From Phelpsiimicrobium sp043802125 (GTDB taxonomy: Bacteria > Omnitrophota > Gorgyraeia > Velamenicoccales > Velamenicoccaceae), in contig JAZDLG010000079.1 in assembly GCA_043802125.1 (NCBI GenBank), positions 1 to 33,867 on the forward strand: DNA of 33,867 nucleotides. Direction: 5' to 3'. Below the pieces are notes generated by a model. That model saw only the letters and a program-made list of their open reading frames with translations, had not been told where the DNA came from and ran no database searches. Positions 13,958 through 21,657 of the stretch are shown here, piece after piece. The translations under genes and the position numbers were made by a program. Within the stretch, counting starts at the first letter, position 1. Each line of letters opens with the position of its first letter.

Positions 13958-15001
13958 CTATTTCCCCTGTTTCTTTATCTGCTCTTCTAATTCCGCGACT
14001 TTCTTTTTCAACTCACGGACACTCTTGACCAACTCAGGCAAACCCGTCATGGCCGCGTAAATACGCATCGCCTCGTTGTGAGGCCTTGCCGGATAACCTG
14101 AGACAAAAGTGTTAGGCGGCACGGATTTCGTTATGCCTGCCTGGGCCGCCAGGATAGCGCCGTCGCCTATCTCAATGTGCCCCACAAGGCCTGCCTGTCC
14201 GGCTATGGTGACGTTATTGCCTATGCGCGTAGAGCCGGATATACCTGCCTGAGCCACAATAATGCTGTTTTCGCCGATGACGACGTTATGGGCTATCTGC
14301 ACAAGGTTATCTATCTTAGTCCCTTTGCCGATAAAGGTCTTGTCAAAACGCGCGCGGTCAATAGTGACATTAGCGCCTATCTCCACATCATCTTCAATGA
14401 CCACACTCCCCACCTGCGGGATAAGGCGGTGTTTCCCGCCGACATTAGCGTAACCAAATCCCTCCGAGCCGATAACTGTGCCGCTCTGTATAAAAACACG
14501 GTCACCTATCAATACTCTTTCTCTGATAGAGACATTGGCGTAAAAGATACACCCTGAACCTATCTTGACATCACCTCCGACATAACAACCCGCATAAATA
14601 ATAGTGTTGTCGCCTATGTCTGCTCCATCTTCAATGACCGCGTGCGCCCCAACGGCAACGCCTCTGCCTAACTTAGCGTTTTTAGCAACAACAGCTGTCT
14701 TATGGATCCCTACGGGATGCTTGAGCTTTACGGGATACATCATAGCGACAACCTGAGCGAAAGCAAAAGACGGGTCTTGTGTCTTTATGATGGGTTTGGA
14801 AGCGGATTCAATATCCAGAGGCGTTATGATAGCGCTCGCCTCTGTCTCATTTATAAGGGACATATAGCGGCGGTTCGCTAAAAAAGTTATGTCGCCCTTT
14901 TTAGCTTCTTTGATGCCGCGCACGCCGCTGATCTTGACTTCCGGATCGCCTACGATCTGCCCGCCGACAAATAAGGCGAGCTCCCTTAAAGTCTTTTCCA
15001 T
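13958..15001 (-). CDS. lpxD: UDP-3-O-acylglucosamine N-acyltransferase
   Basis: LpxD adds the second 3-hydroxyacyl chain, on the 2-amino group, after LpxC. The 347-residue protein has the N-terminal uridine-binding domain (LRELALFVGGQIVGDPEVKISGV), then about ten hexapeptide-repeat coils (residues about 100-295) including GSEGFGYANVGGKHRLIPQVG and KIDNLVQIAHNVVIGENSII, whose His is the catalytic base. The C-terminal helix (LPELVKSVRELKKKVAELEEQIKK) is a typical trimer coiled coil. Length and motifs are normal. It lies 5 nt behind the skp gene and 2 nt before lpxC-fabZ. Confidence 0.96.
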   Translation of the reverse strand: MEKTLRELALFVGGQIVGDPEVKISGVRGIKEAKKGDITFLANRRYMSLINETEASAIITPLDIESASKPIIKTQDPSFAFAQVVAMMYPVKLKHPVGIHKTAVVAKNAKLGRGVAVGAHAVIEDGADIGDNTIIYAGCYVGGDVKIGSGCIFYANVSIRERVLIGDRVFIQSGTVIGSEGFGYANVGGKHRLIPQVGSVVIEDDVEIGANVTIDRARFDKTFIGKGTKIDNLVQIAHNVVIGENSIIVAQAGISGSTRIGNNVTIAGQAGLVGHIEIGDGAILAAQAGITKSVPPNTFVSGYPARPHNEAMRIYAAMTGLPELVKSVRELKKKVAELEEQIKKQGK

Positions 15002-15006
15002 CTATA

Positions 15007-15546
15007 TTACTTTTTTGTGGCTTTTTCCGCGGGCTTATTCTTATATCCGCCGTTCAATAGGTCTACTATATCCTGCGTGACGTCCGCGCTGGCCGCGCCG
15101 TACAAAAGCACTCTGTCGTTAAAAATAAAATCATAACCGTTCTTCTGCGCGTAAGACTGGACGACCTTTTCTATATCCTGGAGGATCTCTTTGAGCTTCT
15201 CGTCGCGCTCTTTTCTTAGGTCCAGGGCTACCTGTTGGCTCATCTGGGTCAATTGCTTTTTCTTGCCTTCCAGCTCCTGCTGTTTAGCAGCTTTCTCTTT
15301 TTCGCTCAATAAAGACATCTTGTCTTCCAAAGCTTTTATCTCGTTGGATATCTGCTCCAACTGTTTTTCCTTGCCGCTCTGGACTGAGGAAAGGGCGTCA
15401 TCATAGACTTTAGTCTTCTCATATTTGTCAAAAGTTGACGATAAGTCAACATAAGCCATCTTGCCCGCGGCATACGCGTTCAACGAAAGCCCAAAGATCG
15501 CTAAAAACAATATTATCCCGGACAAAACTACGTTTCTCCTGAACAT
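15007..15546 (-). CDS. Skp/OmpH-family periplasmic chaperone
   Basis: 179 residues. The signal peptide covers residues 1-27 (hydrophobic core VVLSGIILFLAIFGLSLNAYAA). The mature protein opens with KMAYVDLSSTFDKYEKTK, the first strand and helix of the Skp body. Long Lys/Glu/Gln-rich helices (about 50-120) form the tentacle arms, and YAQKNGYDFIFNDRVLLYGAASADVTQDIV closes the trimer body. Skp trimers hold unfolded outer-membrane proteins on the way to the BAM complex. Position directly after bamA and before lpxD is the classical arrangement. The Lys-rich C-terminal tail is slightly longer than in E. coli. Confidence 0.93.
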   Translation of the reverse strand: MFRRNVVLSGIILFLAIFGLSLNAYAAGKMAYVDLSSTFDKYEKTKVYDDALSSVQSGKEKQLEQISNEIKALEDKMSLLSEKEKAAKQQELEGKKKQLTQMSQQVALDLRKERDEKLKEILQDIEKVVQSYAQKNGYDFIFNDRVLLYGAASADVTQDIVDLLNGGYKNKPAEKATKK

Positions 15547-15563
15547 CTTACTCCTCCTTTTTT

Positions 15564-17885
15564 TTAGAATCCATGGCTCATACTGAAATGGAACCTTCCC
15601 TCTCTTTTATTTTTACCGGGTTGAATTTCCAAAGGAATGCCGTAATCAAGTTTAAGCGGCCCTATGGGCGTCTTGATACGCACGCCAAAGCCAATGCCTG
15701 TTTTAAATCCGCCATTGCCGAAATCCTGCGCCTTGGACCATACATTTCCGCTGTCTATAAAAAGCGCTCCCTTGACAAACTCCAATAACGGCACGGTATA
15801 TTCTATATTTCCGACGAGCAGGGATTCTCCTCCTAATGGGTCAAGGGTCACGGGGTCAATAGGCCCGACGCTTCTTTCTTCATAACCCCTTATAGTATTG
15901 GCTCCGCCGGCATAAAATCTTTCATAAATGGGCACCTTGTCGCTATCGCCAAAAGCCTGAGTTATGCCTCCCCGTATTTCAAACTGCAACACACCCTTGC
16001 CGAACAAAGGCACGTATTGCGAAACCAGGGTAAATAATTTATTAAAATTTTTATCACCCGCGAAAGGCCCTCCGGCTATTTCATAAGAACCGCTGATAAC
16101 AGTGCCCCGCGTCGGGTTAAAGACGTTATCAGTCGTATCGCGCGTCAGAAAAAACTCAAGAGAACTGATGAGTTTTTTGCCTTGCTCATCCTTAAGGTCT
16201 TGCGTAGCCGTTGATGCTACATCCGATATATCAACTTGTTCAATACGATAGGATGCGCCTCCTTTGATATATTCCGTGAACTCCTTGCTCACTCTTAAAT
16301 CGCCGCCTGTCCTGTCTTCTACGTAACCATACCCGACGTCGCTGTTTTTATCGTGAACGCGTTTGTAAAGGTCAAAACCGAAAGCAACAGGGTGGTCAAA
16401 CATCCAGGGTTCAGTAAAACTCAATTCAAAATTCTGCCTGACAGACCCCATCTCAGCCCGCAGCTTTAAGTTCTGGCCGGCTCCCGTAAACGTGTTCCAG
16501 TTCTTCCAGTCAAAGTTCTTCTGCTCTATCTCAACGAACCCTACGAACTGATCTATGGAACTGTAGCCGCCGCCAAAACTAAAAGACCCTGTTTTCGCTT
16601 CTTTAACATCAACGATGAGATTGCGCTGATCGGCTTGTGTACCTTGAGAGGTATCATAATTGACCTCTTCAAAAAATCCGAGGTTGTAAAGCCGCTCTTT
16701 GCTTCGTTTAAGCTTGTCGCCGTCAAACCTCTCGCCCGGCTTTATCCTTAATTCGCGGCGGATGACTTTATCCAGCGTTTTTAAATTACCCCGTATCTCA
16801 ATACGATCCACGTAAGCTTCTTGGTTCTCAACCACGGAATAAGTGATGTTCACTTTGCCCGACACCGAATCCAGGGCTGTTGACTCTTTCACCTGCGCGA
16901 ATATATACCCCTTACCGAAATAAAACCCCTGTATATTGGCGACATCCTCCCTTAGAGCATCATAGGTGAATACGCCGCCTGCCAGGCACGCCTTAAGGCT
17001 ATCCCTGATCTGGGACTCGGAAAACTTCTCGTAACCTCTTATAGTAATACTGCCTACTGTATACTGCTTGCCTTCTTCTATCAAAATACGCAAGTATATA
17101 TTTTTTTTAGCGTCGTAGTCTATCCTGTAGTCTACCTTGACATCAAGGTAACCGTTCTTGAGATAAAAGGCCTTAATGCGCTCAAGATCATCGCTGAACT
17201 GGTCTTCTTTAAAGAAACCAGAGCTCAAAAATCCTGCTTTTCTTGTCTTTATCAGGCTTATGATCTTTTTATCGGAGAAGCAAAAGTTATTATCTATGTA
17301 TATCTTGCGTATTTTTATCTGCCGGCCTTCAACGACTACTATTGTGATCTTGGCCTTATTCGTATTGGGATCGGTATCTATGGTGTGTTCAATTGAAATA
17401 TCCAAAAGGCCGTGCCTCTCATACTCTTTCTTAAGAGCCGCTATATCTTCTTTTAAAAGCGCCAAGTTTAGATATTGCCCCATTTTTGACTTGAGCTTCT
17501 GCATAAGGATACTGCGGGAGACTTTGCGATTGCCTTCTATTCTGATCTCTTCTATGACCGGCCTTTCTTCAACTTTAAAAATGACTTTAAGCCCGCCTTC
17601 GTGATCCACCAGGCTTAAACTTATGTCCGAGAAGAAACCGGTTTCGTACAGTCTCTTGATGTCATCCCGCGAGGCCTGCGCGTAGTAGGGCTGGCCAACA
17701 CGCGTCTTGATCTTGGCCATAATAGTAGGCGTGCTTATCGCTTTGTTGCCCGTGACTTCAATAACCTTGACTTTCTTCGAAGTTTGCGTATCTTTTGCAG
17801 GCTCTTCATGTTGCGCAAAAACAACTGAAGAAAAAACGACGGATAAAGCGATCAGGCAAATAAGAGGATATATTTTTTTACGCAT
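15564..17885 (-). CDS. bamA: Outer-membrane protein assembly factor BamA
   Basis: BamA inserts beta-barrel proteins into the outer membrane. From ATG 17885 the product has 773 residues with a signal peptide (MRKKIYPLICLIALSVVFSS, cut after FAQ). Five POTRA domains follow (about 40-390), visible as repeated short motifs such as VIEVTGNKAISTPTIMAKI, IEEIRIEGNRKVSRSILMQK and VGSITIRGYEKFSESQIRD. The C-terminal half is the 16-stranded barrel with YAGGANTIRGYEERSVGP, the lid-lock loop motif, and it ends in Phe (SMSHGF), the usual beta-signal end. An ATG one codon earlier (17888) is equally possible. The much longer open frame up to 18113 is rejected, because it runs back through dnaB and across the promoter. 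First gene of the bamA-lpx operon. Confidence 0.95.
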   Translation of the reverse strand: MRKKIYPLICLIALSVVFSSVVFAQHEEPAKDTQTSKKVKVIEVTGNKAISTPTIMAKIKTRVGQPYYAQASRDDIKRLYETGFFSDISLSLVDHEGGLKVIFKVEERPVIEEIRIEGNRKVSRSILMQKLKSKMGQYLNLALLKEDIAALKKEYERHGLLDISIEHTIDTDPNTNKAKITIVVVEGRQIKIRKIYIDNNFCFSDKKIISLIKTRKAGFLSSGFFKEDQFSDDLERIKAFYLKNGYLDVKVDYRIDYDAKKNIYLRILIEEGKQYTVGSITIRGYEKFSESQIRDSLKACLAGGVFTYDALREDVANIQGFYFGKGYIFAQVKESTALDSVSGKVNITYSVVENQEAYVDRIEIRGNLKTLDKVIRRELRIKPGERFDGDKLKRSKERLYNLGFFEEVNYDTSQGTQADQRNLIVDVKEAKTGSFSFGGGYSSIDQFVGFVEIEQKNFDWKNWNTFTGAGQNLKLRAEMGSVRQNFELSFTEPWMFDHPVAFGFDLYKRVHDKNSDVGYGYVEDRTGGDLRVSKEFTEYIKGGASYRIEQVDISDVASTATQDLKDEQGKKLISSLEFFLTRDTTDNVFNPTRGTVISGSYEIAGGPFAGDKNFNKLFTLVSQYVPLFGKGVLQFEIRGGITQAFGDSDKVPIYERFYAGGANTIRGYEERSVGPIDPVTLDPLGGESLLVGNIEYTVPLLEFVKGALFIDSGNVWSKAQDFGNGGFKTGIGFGVRIKTPIGPLKLDYGIPLEIQPGKNKREGRFHFSMSHGF

Positions 17886-17900
17886 CATATTATTTTTATA

Positions 17901-17929
17901 ATTATAAGGCAGCCAAAACCCAAAGTCAA
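17901..17929 (-). promoter_or_regulatory. Strong sigma70 promoter of the bamA-lpx operon
   Basis: On the minus strand TTGACT (17924-17929), a 17-nt spacer and a perfect TATAAT (17901-17906). It starts 5 nt beyond the dnaB stop. Only 12 nt separate the -10 box from the first ATG (17888), so the predicted leader is about 6 nt (9 nt to the second ATG), too short for a Shine-Dalgarno site, and the sequence there is pure A/T. Confidence 0.78.
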
Positions 17930-17934
17930 CACAT

Positions 17935-19308
17935 TCATAGGGCCGCGTAGTTCTCAAATCGCGTATATTCCTTGATAAAAGAAAGCTTGATCGTGCCAAC
18001 AGGGCCGTTACGCTGTTTGGCGACGATGACATCCGCTGAACCTTTGTTCTGTTCATTTGCGTTATAATACTCTTCGCGCATAAGAAGGACGACAACATCC
18101 GCGTCTTGTTCAATGGCGCCGGACTCCCTCAAGTCCGAGAGCTGGGGCCTGTGGTCAGTGCGGCTTTCCACGGCGCGCGAAAGCTGGCTTATCGCTATAA
18201 CCGGAACGTTCAACTCCCTTGCCAATGCCTTAAGCGACCTTGAGATCTCGGAGATCTCCTGTTGCCTGTTTTCAAGGTTAGACCCGCCTCGCATCAGCTG
18301 GAGATAATCTAAGACGATCAGTTTAATATCGTGGTGAGACTTCAGGCGTCGTGCTTTGGCACGAAGCTCAAGGACCGAAATGCCGGCTGTATCATCTATA
18401 AAAATGGGCGCTTCAGAAAGTTTTCCGGCTGCGGCGGTCAAAAGAGGCCAATCCTGCGCGGACAGATAACCGGTGCGCACTTTATGGGCGTCAACTCTGG
18501 CGTGAGAACATAACAACCTCTGGACTAATTGCTCCTTTGACATCTCAAGGCTGAAAAAAGCTACCGGGAGCTTATCATTGATGCTGGCGTGCTCTACGAT
18601 ATTTATAGCAAACGCGCTCTTTCCCATAGAAGGGCGGCCCGCGATGATGATAAGGTCTGAGGGCTGAAGCCCGGCGGTCTTGATGTCAAAATCCGTAAAA
18701 CCACTGGCAACACCTGTCACATGAGCCTTATTCTGATAAAGTTTATCAATAGCCTCAATACTGTCTTTTATGATTTCTTTGATAGGCGTGAAACCGACCT
18801 TGCCAATGCGGTCATCGGAGATCCTGAATATCATTCTTTCCGCGCGGTCAAGCACGGCATTAACATCTTCGTCTGTCCCGTAAGCTTCAGTGACTATCTG
18901 AGTGGCATTATGGATGAGCTGCCTTAAGATGTTTTTTTCTTTGACTATCTTGGCGTAGTGTACGATGTTAGCCGCTGTCGGCACTACATTGGTCAGGCCT
19001 GTCAGATAGCTGGCGCCCCCGACTTCTTCAAGCGCGCCGTCGCTTTTGAGTTTCTCTACCAGCGTGATAAGATCCACGGCCTTGCGCGAATCGTAAAGAT
19101 TGACGATGCTTGAAAATATCTTACGGTGGCTGTCCTTATAAAAGTTGTCTTCGCTTAAGATCTCAAGGACTAAAGAGATAGCGTCTTCCTCTATGAGCAT
19201 GGAGCCCAAGACCGCCATCTCCGCCTCTATGTTCTGCGGAGGGAGTTTTTCCAAAAAAAGGCCGTGCGCGGGAGCCTCTTTATCCGGACGTTTCGGGTTC
19301 CTCTTCAT
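17935..19308 (-). CDS. dnaB: Replicative DNA helicase
   Basis: The hexameric helicase of the replication fork, 457 residues. The N-terminal domain (PPQNIEAEMAVLGSMLIEEDAI, residues 24-45) makes the collar and binds primase. The RecA-like ATPase has Walker A IIAGRPSMGKSAFAINI near residue 210, Walker B LIVLDYLQLM, IAISQLSRAVESR and SDLRESGAIEQDADVV. No intein interrupts these motifs. It follows rplI by 14 nt at the end of rpsF-ssb-rpsR-rplI-dnaB, the order seen in many bacteria, and is the last gene of the long minus-strand run. The bamA promoter begins just after its stop. Confidence 0.97.
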   Translation of the reverse strand: MKRNPKRPDKEAPAHGLFLEKLPPQNIEAEMAVLGSMLIEEDAISLVLEILSEDNFYKDSHRKIFSSIVNLYDSRKAVDLITLVEKLKSDGALEEVGGASYLTGLTNVVPTAANIVHYAKIVKEKNILRQLIHNATQIVTEAYGTDEDVNAVLDRAERMIFRISDDRIGKVGFTPIKEIIKDSIEAIDKLYQNKAHVTGVASGFTDFDIKTAGLQPSDLIIIAGRPSMGKSAFAINIVEHASINDKLPVAFFSLEMSKEQLVQRLLCSHARVDAHKVRTGYLSAQDWPLLTAAAGKLSEAPIFIDDTAGISVLELRAKARRLKSHHDIKLIVLDYLQLMRGGSNLENRQQEISEISRSLKALARELNVPVIAISQLSRAVESRTDHRPQLSDLRESGAIEQDADVVVLLMREEYYNANEQNKGSADVIVAKQRNGPVGTIKLSFIKEYTRFENYAAL

Positions 19309-19322
19309 ATTACCTTACAAAA

Positions 19323-19769
19323 TTAATTCTTAACGACCCAAACCTTGATCTTGGAAGTCACTTCAGGGTGGAGCCTTACCTCTATATCGTAGATACCCAG
19401 CTCTTTTATGGGTGTCTCCAATACTACTGCCTTCTTGTTGACTTCAACGCCTTCAGCAGCTATGGCCGCGGCGATATCCGAGGCATTCAGGCTGCCGTAA
19501 AGTTTTTCTTCTTCATTCACCTCGGCTGTGATCGTCACCGAGAGGCCTGCCAACCGCAGCGCAGCCTCCTGCGCCTTTTTTATCTCAAGCCCTTTTTTGG
19601 CCTCTTTCTTATTCTGGTCTCGCTCTATCTGTTTTAAAGTCTCCTCGGAGGCGGCTAAAGCCAGCTTTTTCGGAAAAAGAAAATTCCTCGCAAAACCGTC
19701 TTTGACCTGCTTTGCTTCTCCGGCTTTGCCGAAACCTGCGACATCTTCTCTTAAAATTACTTTAATCAC
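19323..19769 (-). CDS. rplI: 50S ribosomal protein L9
   Basis: 148 residues, full length. The N-terminal domain begins MIKVILREDVAGFGKAGEAKQVKDGFARNFLFPKKLA, the rRNA-binding signature, and is joined by a long Lys/Glu-rich helix (about 42-75) to the C-terminal domain (LYGSLNASDIAAAI ... IKELGIYDIEVRLHPEV). The start codon is GTG with GGAGG 6 nt upstream. Unusually, its leader carries a copy of the dispersed two-hairpin element also found before msbA, which separates it from rpsR by 96 nt in an otherwise tight gene run. Confidence 0.96.
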   Translation of the reverse strand: MIKVILREDVAGFGKAGEAKQVKDGFARNFLFPKKLALAASEETLKQIERDQNKKEAKKGLEIKKAQEAALRLAGLSVTITAEVNEEEKLYGSLNASDIAAAIAAEGVEVNKKAVVLETPIKELGIYDIEVRLHPEVTSKIKVWVVKN

Positions 19770-19803
19770 GATGCACCTCCATAGATCCCGATGACTAAAC
19801 GCT

Positions 19804-19852
19804 CCCGCCTGCGCGGGATTTCACTGGATGCGCCTTCGGCGCACATTAATGA
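19804..19852 (-). repeat. Dispersed two-hairpin element, copy 2 (rplI leader)
   Basis: CCCGC (19804-19808)/GCGGG (19813-19817), ATTTCACT, then GCGCC (19830-19834) TTC GGCGC (19838-19842). It is 33/39 identical to 4632-4670, in the same orientation relative to the downstream minus-strand gene. It ends 34 nt before the GTG of rplI, against 38 nt for msbA. Confidence 0.7.
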
Positions 19853-19865
19853 GCTCAATCCGCAG

Positions 19866-20234
19866 TTACTTTTTTAAAAATGGGAGCAATGCCATAAGCC
19901 TTGCCCTCTTAACAGCCTCTTCAACCTTCCTCTGATGCTTGGCGCAGTTGCCCGTTACGCGGCGAGAAAGCATCTTGCCCCTCTCGCTGACCAAACGCTC
20001 TATCCTTTTTAAATCTTTGTAATCTATGGCGTTGACCTTTTCTTCGCAAAAACGGCATGTCTTTTTTCTGAAGCGAGCCATAAGCACGTCATCTTTTTTT
20101 TCTCTTCGCCCGCCTCCCATGCGCCCGCCGCTCTTGCTGCCGAACTTGCCGCCGCTCTTGCCGCCGAACTTGCCGCCGCCAAAACCACCGCCGCCTTCTC
20201 TGCCACGACTACTATGGTCATCTTTACGAAACAT
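19866..20234 (-). CDS. rpsR: 30S ribosomal protein S18 with Gly-rich N-terminal extension
   Basis: The conserved S18 body covers residues about 53-122: KKTCRFCEEKVNAIDYKDLKRI, then VSERGKMLSRRVTGNCAKHQRKVEEAVKRARLMALLPF. Cys60, Cys63, Cys97 and His100 form a zinc-binding set, the so-called C+ form. Residues 1-52 are an unusual Gly/Lys/Ser-rich tail containing GGKFGGKSGGKFGSKSGG, a tandem GGKFGGKS-type repeat. The ATG at 20234 has AAGGAG about 9 nt upstream. The internal Met52 (20081) would give a normal-length S18 but lacks a comparable site. It follows ssb by 26 nt. Confidence 0.93.
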   Translation of the reverse strand: MFRKDDHSSRGREGGGGFGGGKFGGKSGGKFGSKSGGRMGGGRREKKDDVLMARFRKKTCRFCEEKVNAIDYKDLKRIERLVSERGKMLSRRVTGNCAKHQRKVEEAVKRARLMALLPFLKK

Positions 20235-20260
20235 AGATCATCTCTCCTTAAATTTGTGGA

Positions 20261-20719
20261 TTATCTTGCGTCCTCTACTGTATCCTGGCCCCACGTCACC
20301 TCATCAGGCCCGGTGCTCAAAACATCGCTTGCCGCTTTTTCCTCTGTCACCGCCGCATGGTCTTCGGTAACGACATCCGTCTTTGACGAAGGCGCGCCTA
20401 AGAACTGGACTCTTTCGGCGCGGATCTCAAGGACTGACCTCTTTTTGCCGTCGGGTCCGTCCCATGACCTTGATTGAAGCCGCCCCTCTACGAAAAGCGG
20501 GCTTCCTTTATGGAGATACTGGTTGCACACCTCAGCCTGTTTATCCCACGCCACCACGGTCAGGTAACATACGTCCTGTTTGGCCTCGCCGGTCTTATCT
20601 TTATAGCGGCGGTTCGTCGCCATGCGCAGATTTACGACAGCCGTCCCGGCAGGCGTATAGCGCAATTCCGGGTCACGCGTCAGATTTCCGATGATAAAAA
20701 CTTTGTTCAAATTCGCCAT
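20261..20719 (-). CDS. ssb: Single-stranded DNA-binding protein
   Basis: 152 residues. The OB fold occupies about residues 1-105 with NKVFIIGNLTRDPELRYTPAGTAVVNLRMATNRRYKDK, FVEGRLQSRSWDGPDGKKRSVLEIRAERVQFL. The C-terminal tail (about 110-152) is Asp/Glu/Thr-rich, but it ends VEDAR and lacks the DDDIPF-type tip that recruits partner proteins in E. coli. AGGGGG stands before the ATG. It lies between rpsF and rpsR as usual. Confidence 0.95.
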   Translation of the reverse strand: MANLNKVFIIGNLTRDPELRYTPAGTAVVNLRMATNRRYKDKTGEAKQDVCYLTVVAWDKQAEVCNQYLHKGSPLFVEGRLQSRSWDGPDGKKRSVLEIRAERVQFLGAPSSKTDVVTEDHAAVTEEKAASDVLSTGPDEVTWGQDTVEDAR

Positions 20720-20742
20720 AACAACCCCCTCTACGCCGCGCT

Positions 20743-21063
20743 CTAAGCGCGTTTCTTCTCTTCTAACTTTAAGATCAAAAATCTTAAGATATGTTCGTTA
20801 AGACTGTAATTCGTTTTAAGTGTCGCGATAGTCAAAGGATCGCTGTCAAAATGCACCAGATAATACATCCCCTCCTTAAACCTCGTACCGCCGCCGATGG
20901 GAAATATGTCATATGCCAGCTTTCTTCTCTCAGCCCAAAGTTGGTCTTGCGTGACAGTGCCCTGGTGTTTAGATATCTGTTCCTTGATACTCTTCATAAC
21001 AGAAGTCTTCTCTTCGTCTTTCAGATCCGGCTTGATAATAAACATCGCTTCATATTTTTTCAT
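20743..21063 (-). CDS. rpsF: 30S ribosomal protein S6
   Basis: 106 residues. KYEAMFIIKPDLKDEEKTSVMKSIKEQI at the N terminus, WAERRKLAYDI in the middle and NYSLNEHILRFLILK near the C terminus identify S6, which dimerises with S18 on the 30S platform. Pairing with rpsR in one transcript matches that partnership. AGAGGAG lies about 10 nt before the ATG. No autoregulatory S6-S18 leader motif was recognised in the short gap after pth. Confidence 0.95.
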   Translation of the reverse strand: MKKYEAMFIIKPDLKDEEKTSVMKSIKEQISKHQGTVTQDQLWAERRKLAYDIFPIGGGTRFKEGMYYLVHFDSDPLTIATLKTNYSLNEHILRFLILKLEEKKRA

Positions 21064-21081
21064 GCTTACTAAAGCTCCTCT

Positions 21082-21657
21082 CTAACGTTTAGTTAATGTA
21101 TTGCAAACATTCATGCATTTATCCATACCTTCCAGGGCCCAGGCCTTGATGGCCTCTGAGGCCTTCTCTAATATACTTTCAACAATACCGGCTTCTTCCT
21201 TGTCAAACCTTGACAGCACGTAGTCTGTCAGGTCGCCTCTTAAACCTTGACAGCCTATGCCAAATCTTAAGCGCGGGATATTGCTATCCGCAAGTTTTTC
21301 AATGACAGAAGCCAGGCCGTGATGCCCGCCGTCGCTCCCTTTAGGTTTGGCCTTGATCTGGCCTAAAAGAAGGTTTACGTCATCATATACGATCAAAACA
21401 TCATGATGAGTTATGCGCCTTTTTTTTACCAGCGCCTCAACCGCCTCTCCTGAAAGGTTCATGAAAGTCTGAGGAAGCGCCAGGCAAACAGGCTCGTTGT
21501 TTATCTTTCCTGTGGCAATATAACTTTTAAAAGAGCGGTTTGCCTTAAAAAAAAGCTTTTCTTTTTTTGCCAGCCTCTCAACCGCCATCGCTCCGGCGTT
21601 ATGGCGTGTCGCTTTATACGAAGCGCCGGGATTACCTAATCCGATGATTAATTTCAC
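21082..21657 (-). CDS. pth: Peptidyl-tRNA hydrolase
   Basis: Pth recycles peptidyl-tRNAs dropped by ribosomes. The 191-residue protein begins KLIIGLGNPGASYKATRHNAGAMAVERLAKK (the catalytic His is in RHNAG), then QTFMNLSGEAV, VYDDVNLLLGQIKAKPKGSDGGHHGLASV and LRFGIG, all family signatures. The start codon is GTG and overlaps the rplY stop (GTGA), so the two are coupled. The rplY-pth pair is common in bacteria. Confidence 0.96.
   Translation of the reverse strand: MKLIIGLGNPGASYKATRHNAGAMAVERLAKKEKLFFKANRSFKSYIATGKINNEPVCLALPQTFMNLSGEAVEALVKKRRITHHDVLIVYDDVNLLLGQIKAKPKGSDGGHHGLASVIEKLADSNIPRLRFGIGCQGLRGDLTDYVLSRFDKEEAGIVESILEKASEAIKAWALEGMDKCMNVCNTLTKR

Noticed and set aside
17889..18113. 75-residue N-terminal extension of BamA
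   Set aside because: It crosses the promoter and the end of dnaB on the same strand; the signal peptide begins at the MMRKK start.
20024..20221. Ala-rich frame on the minus strand overlapping rpsR
   Set aside because: It is the out-of-frame shadow of the Gly-rich S18 tail.
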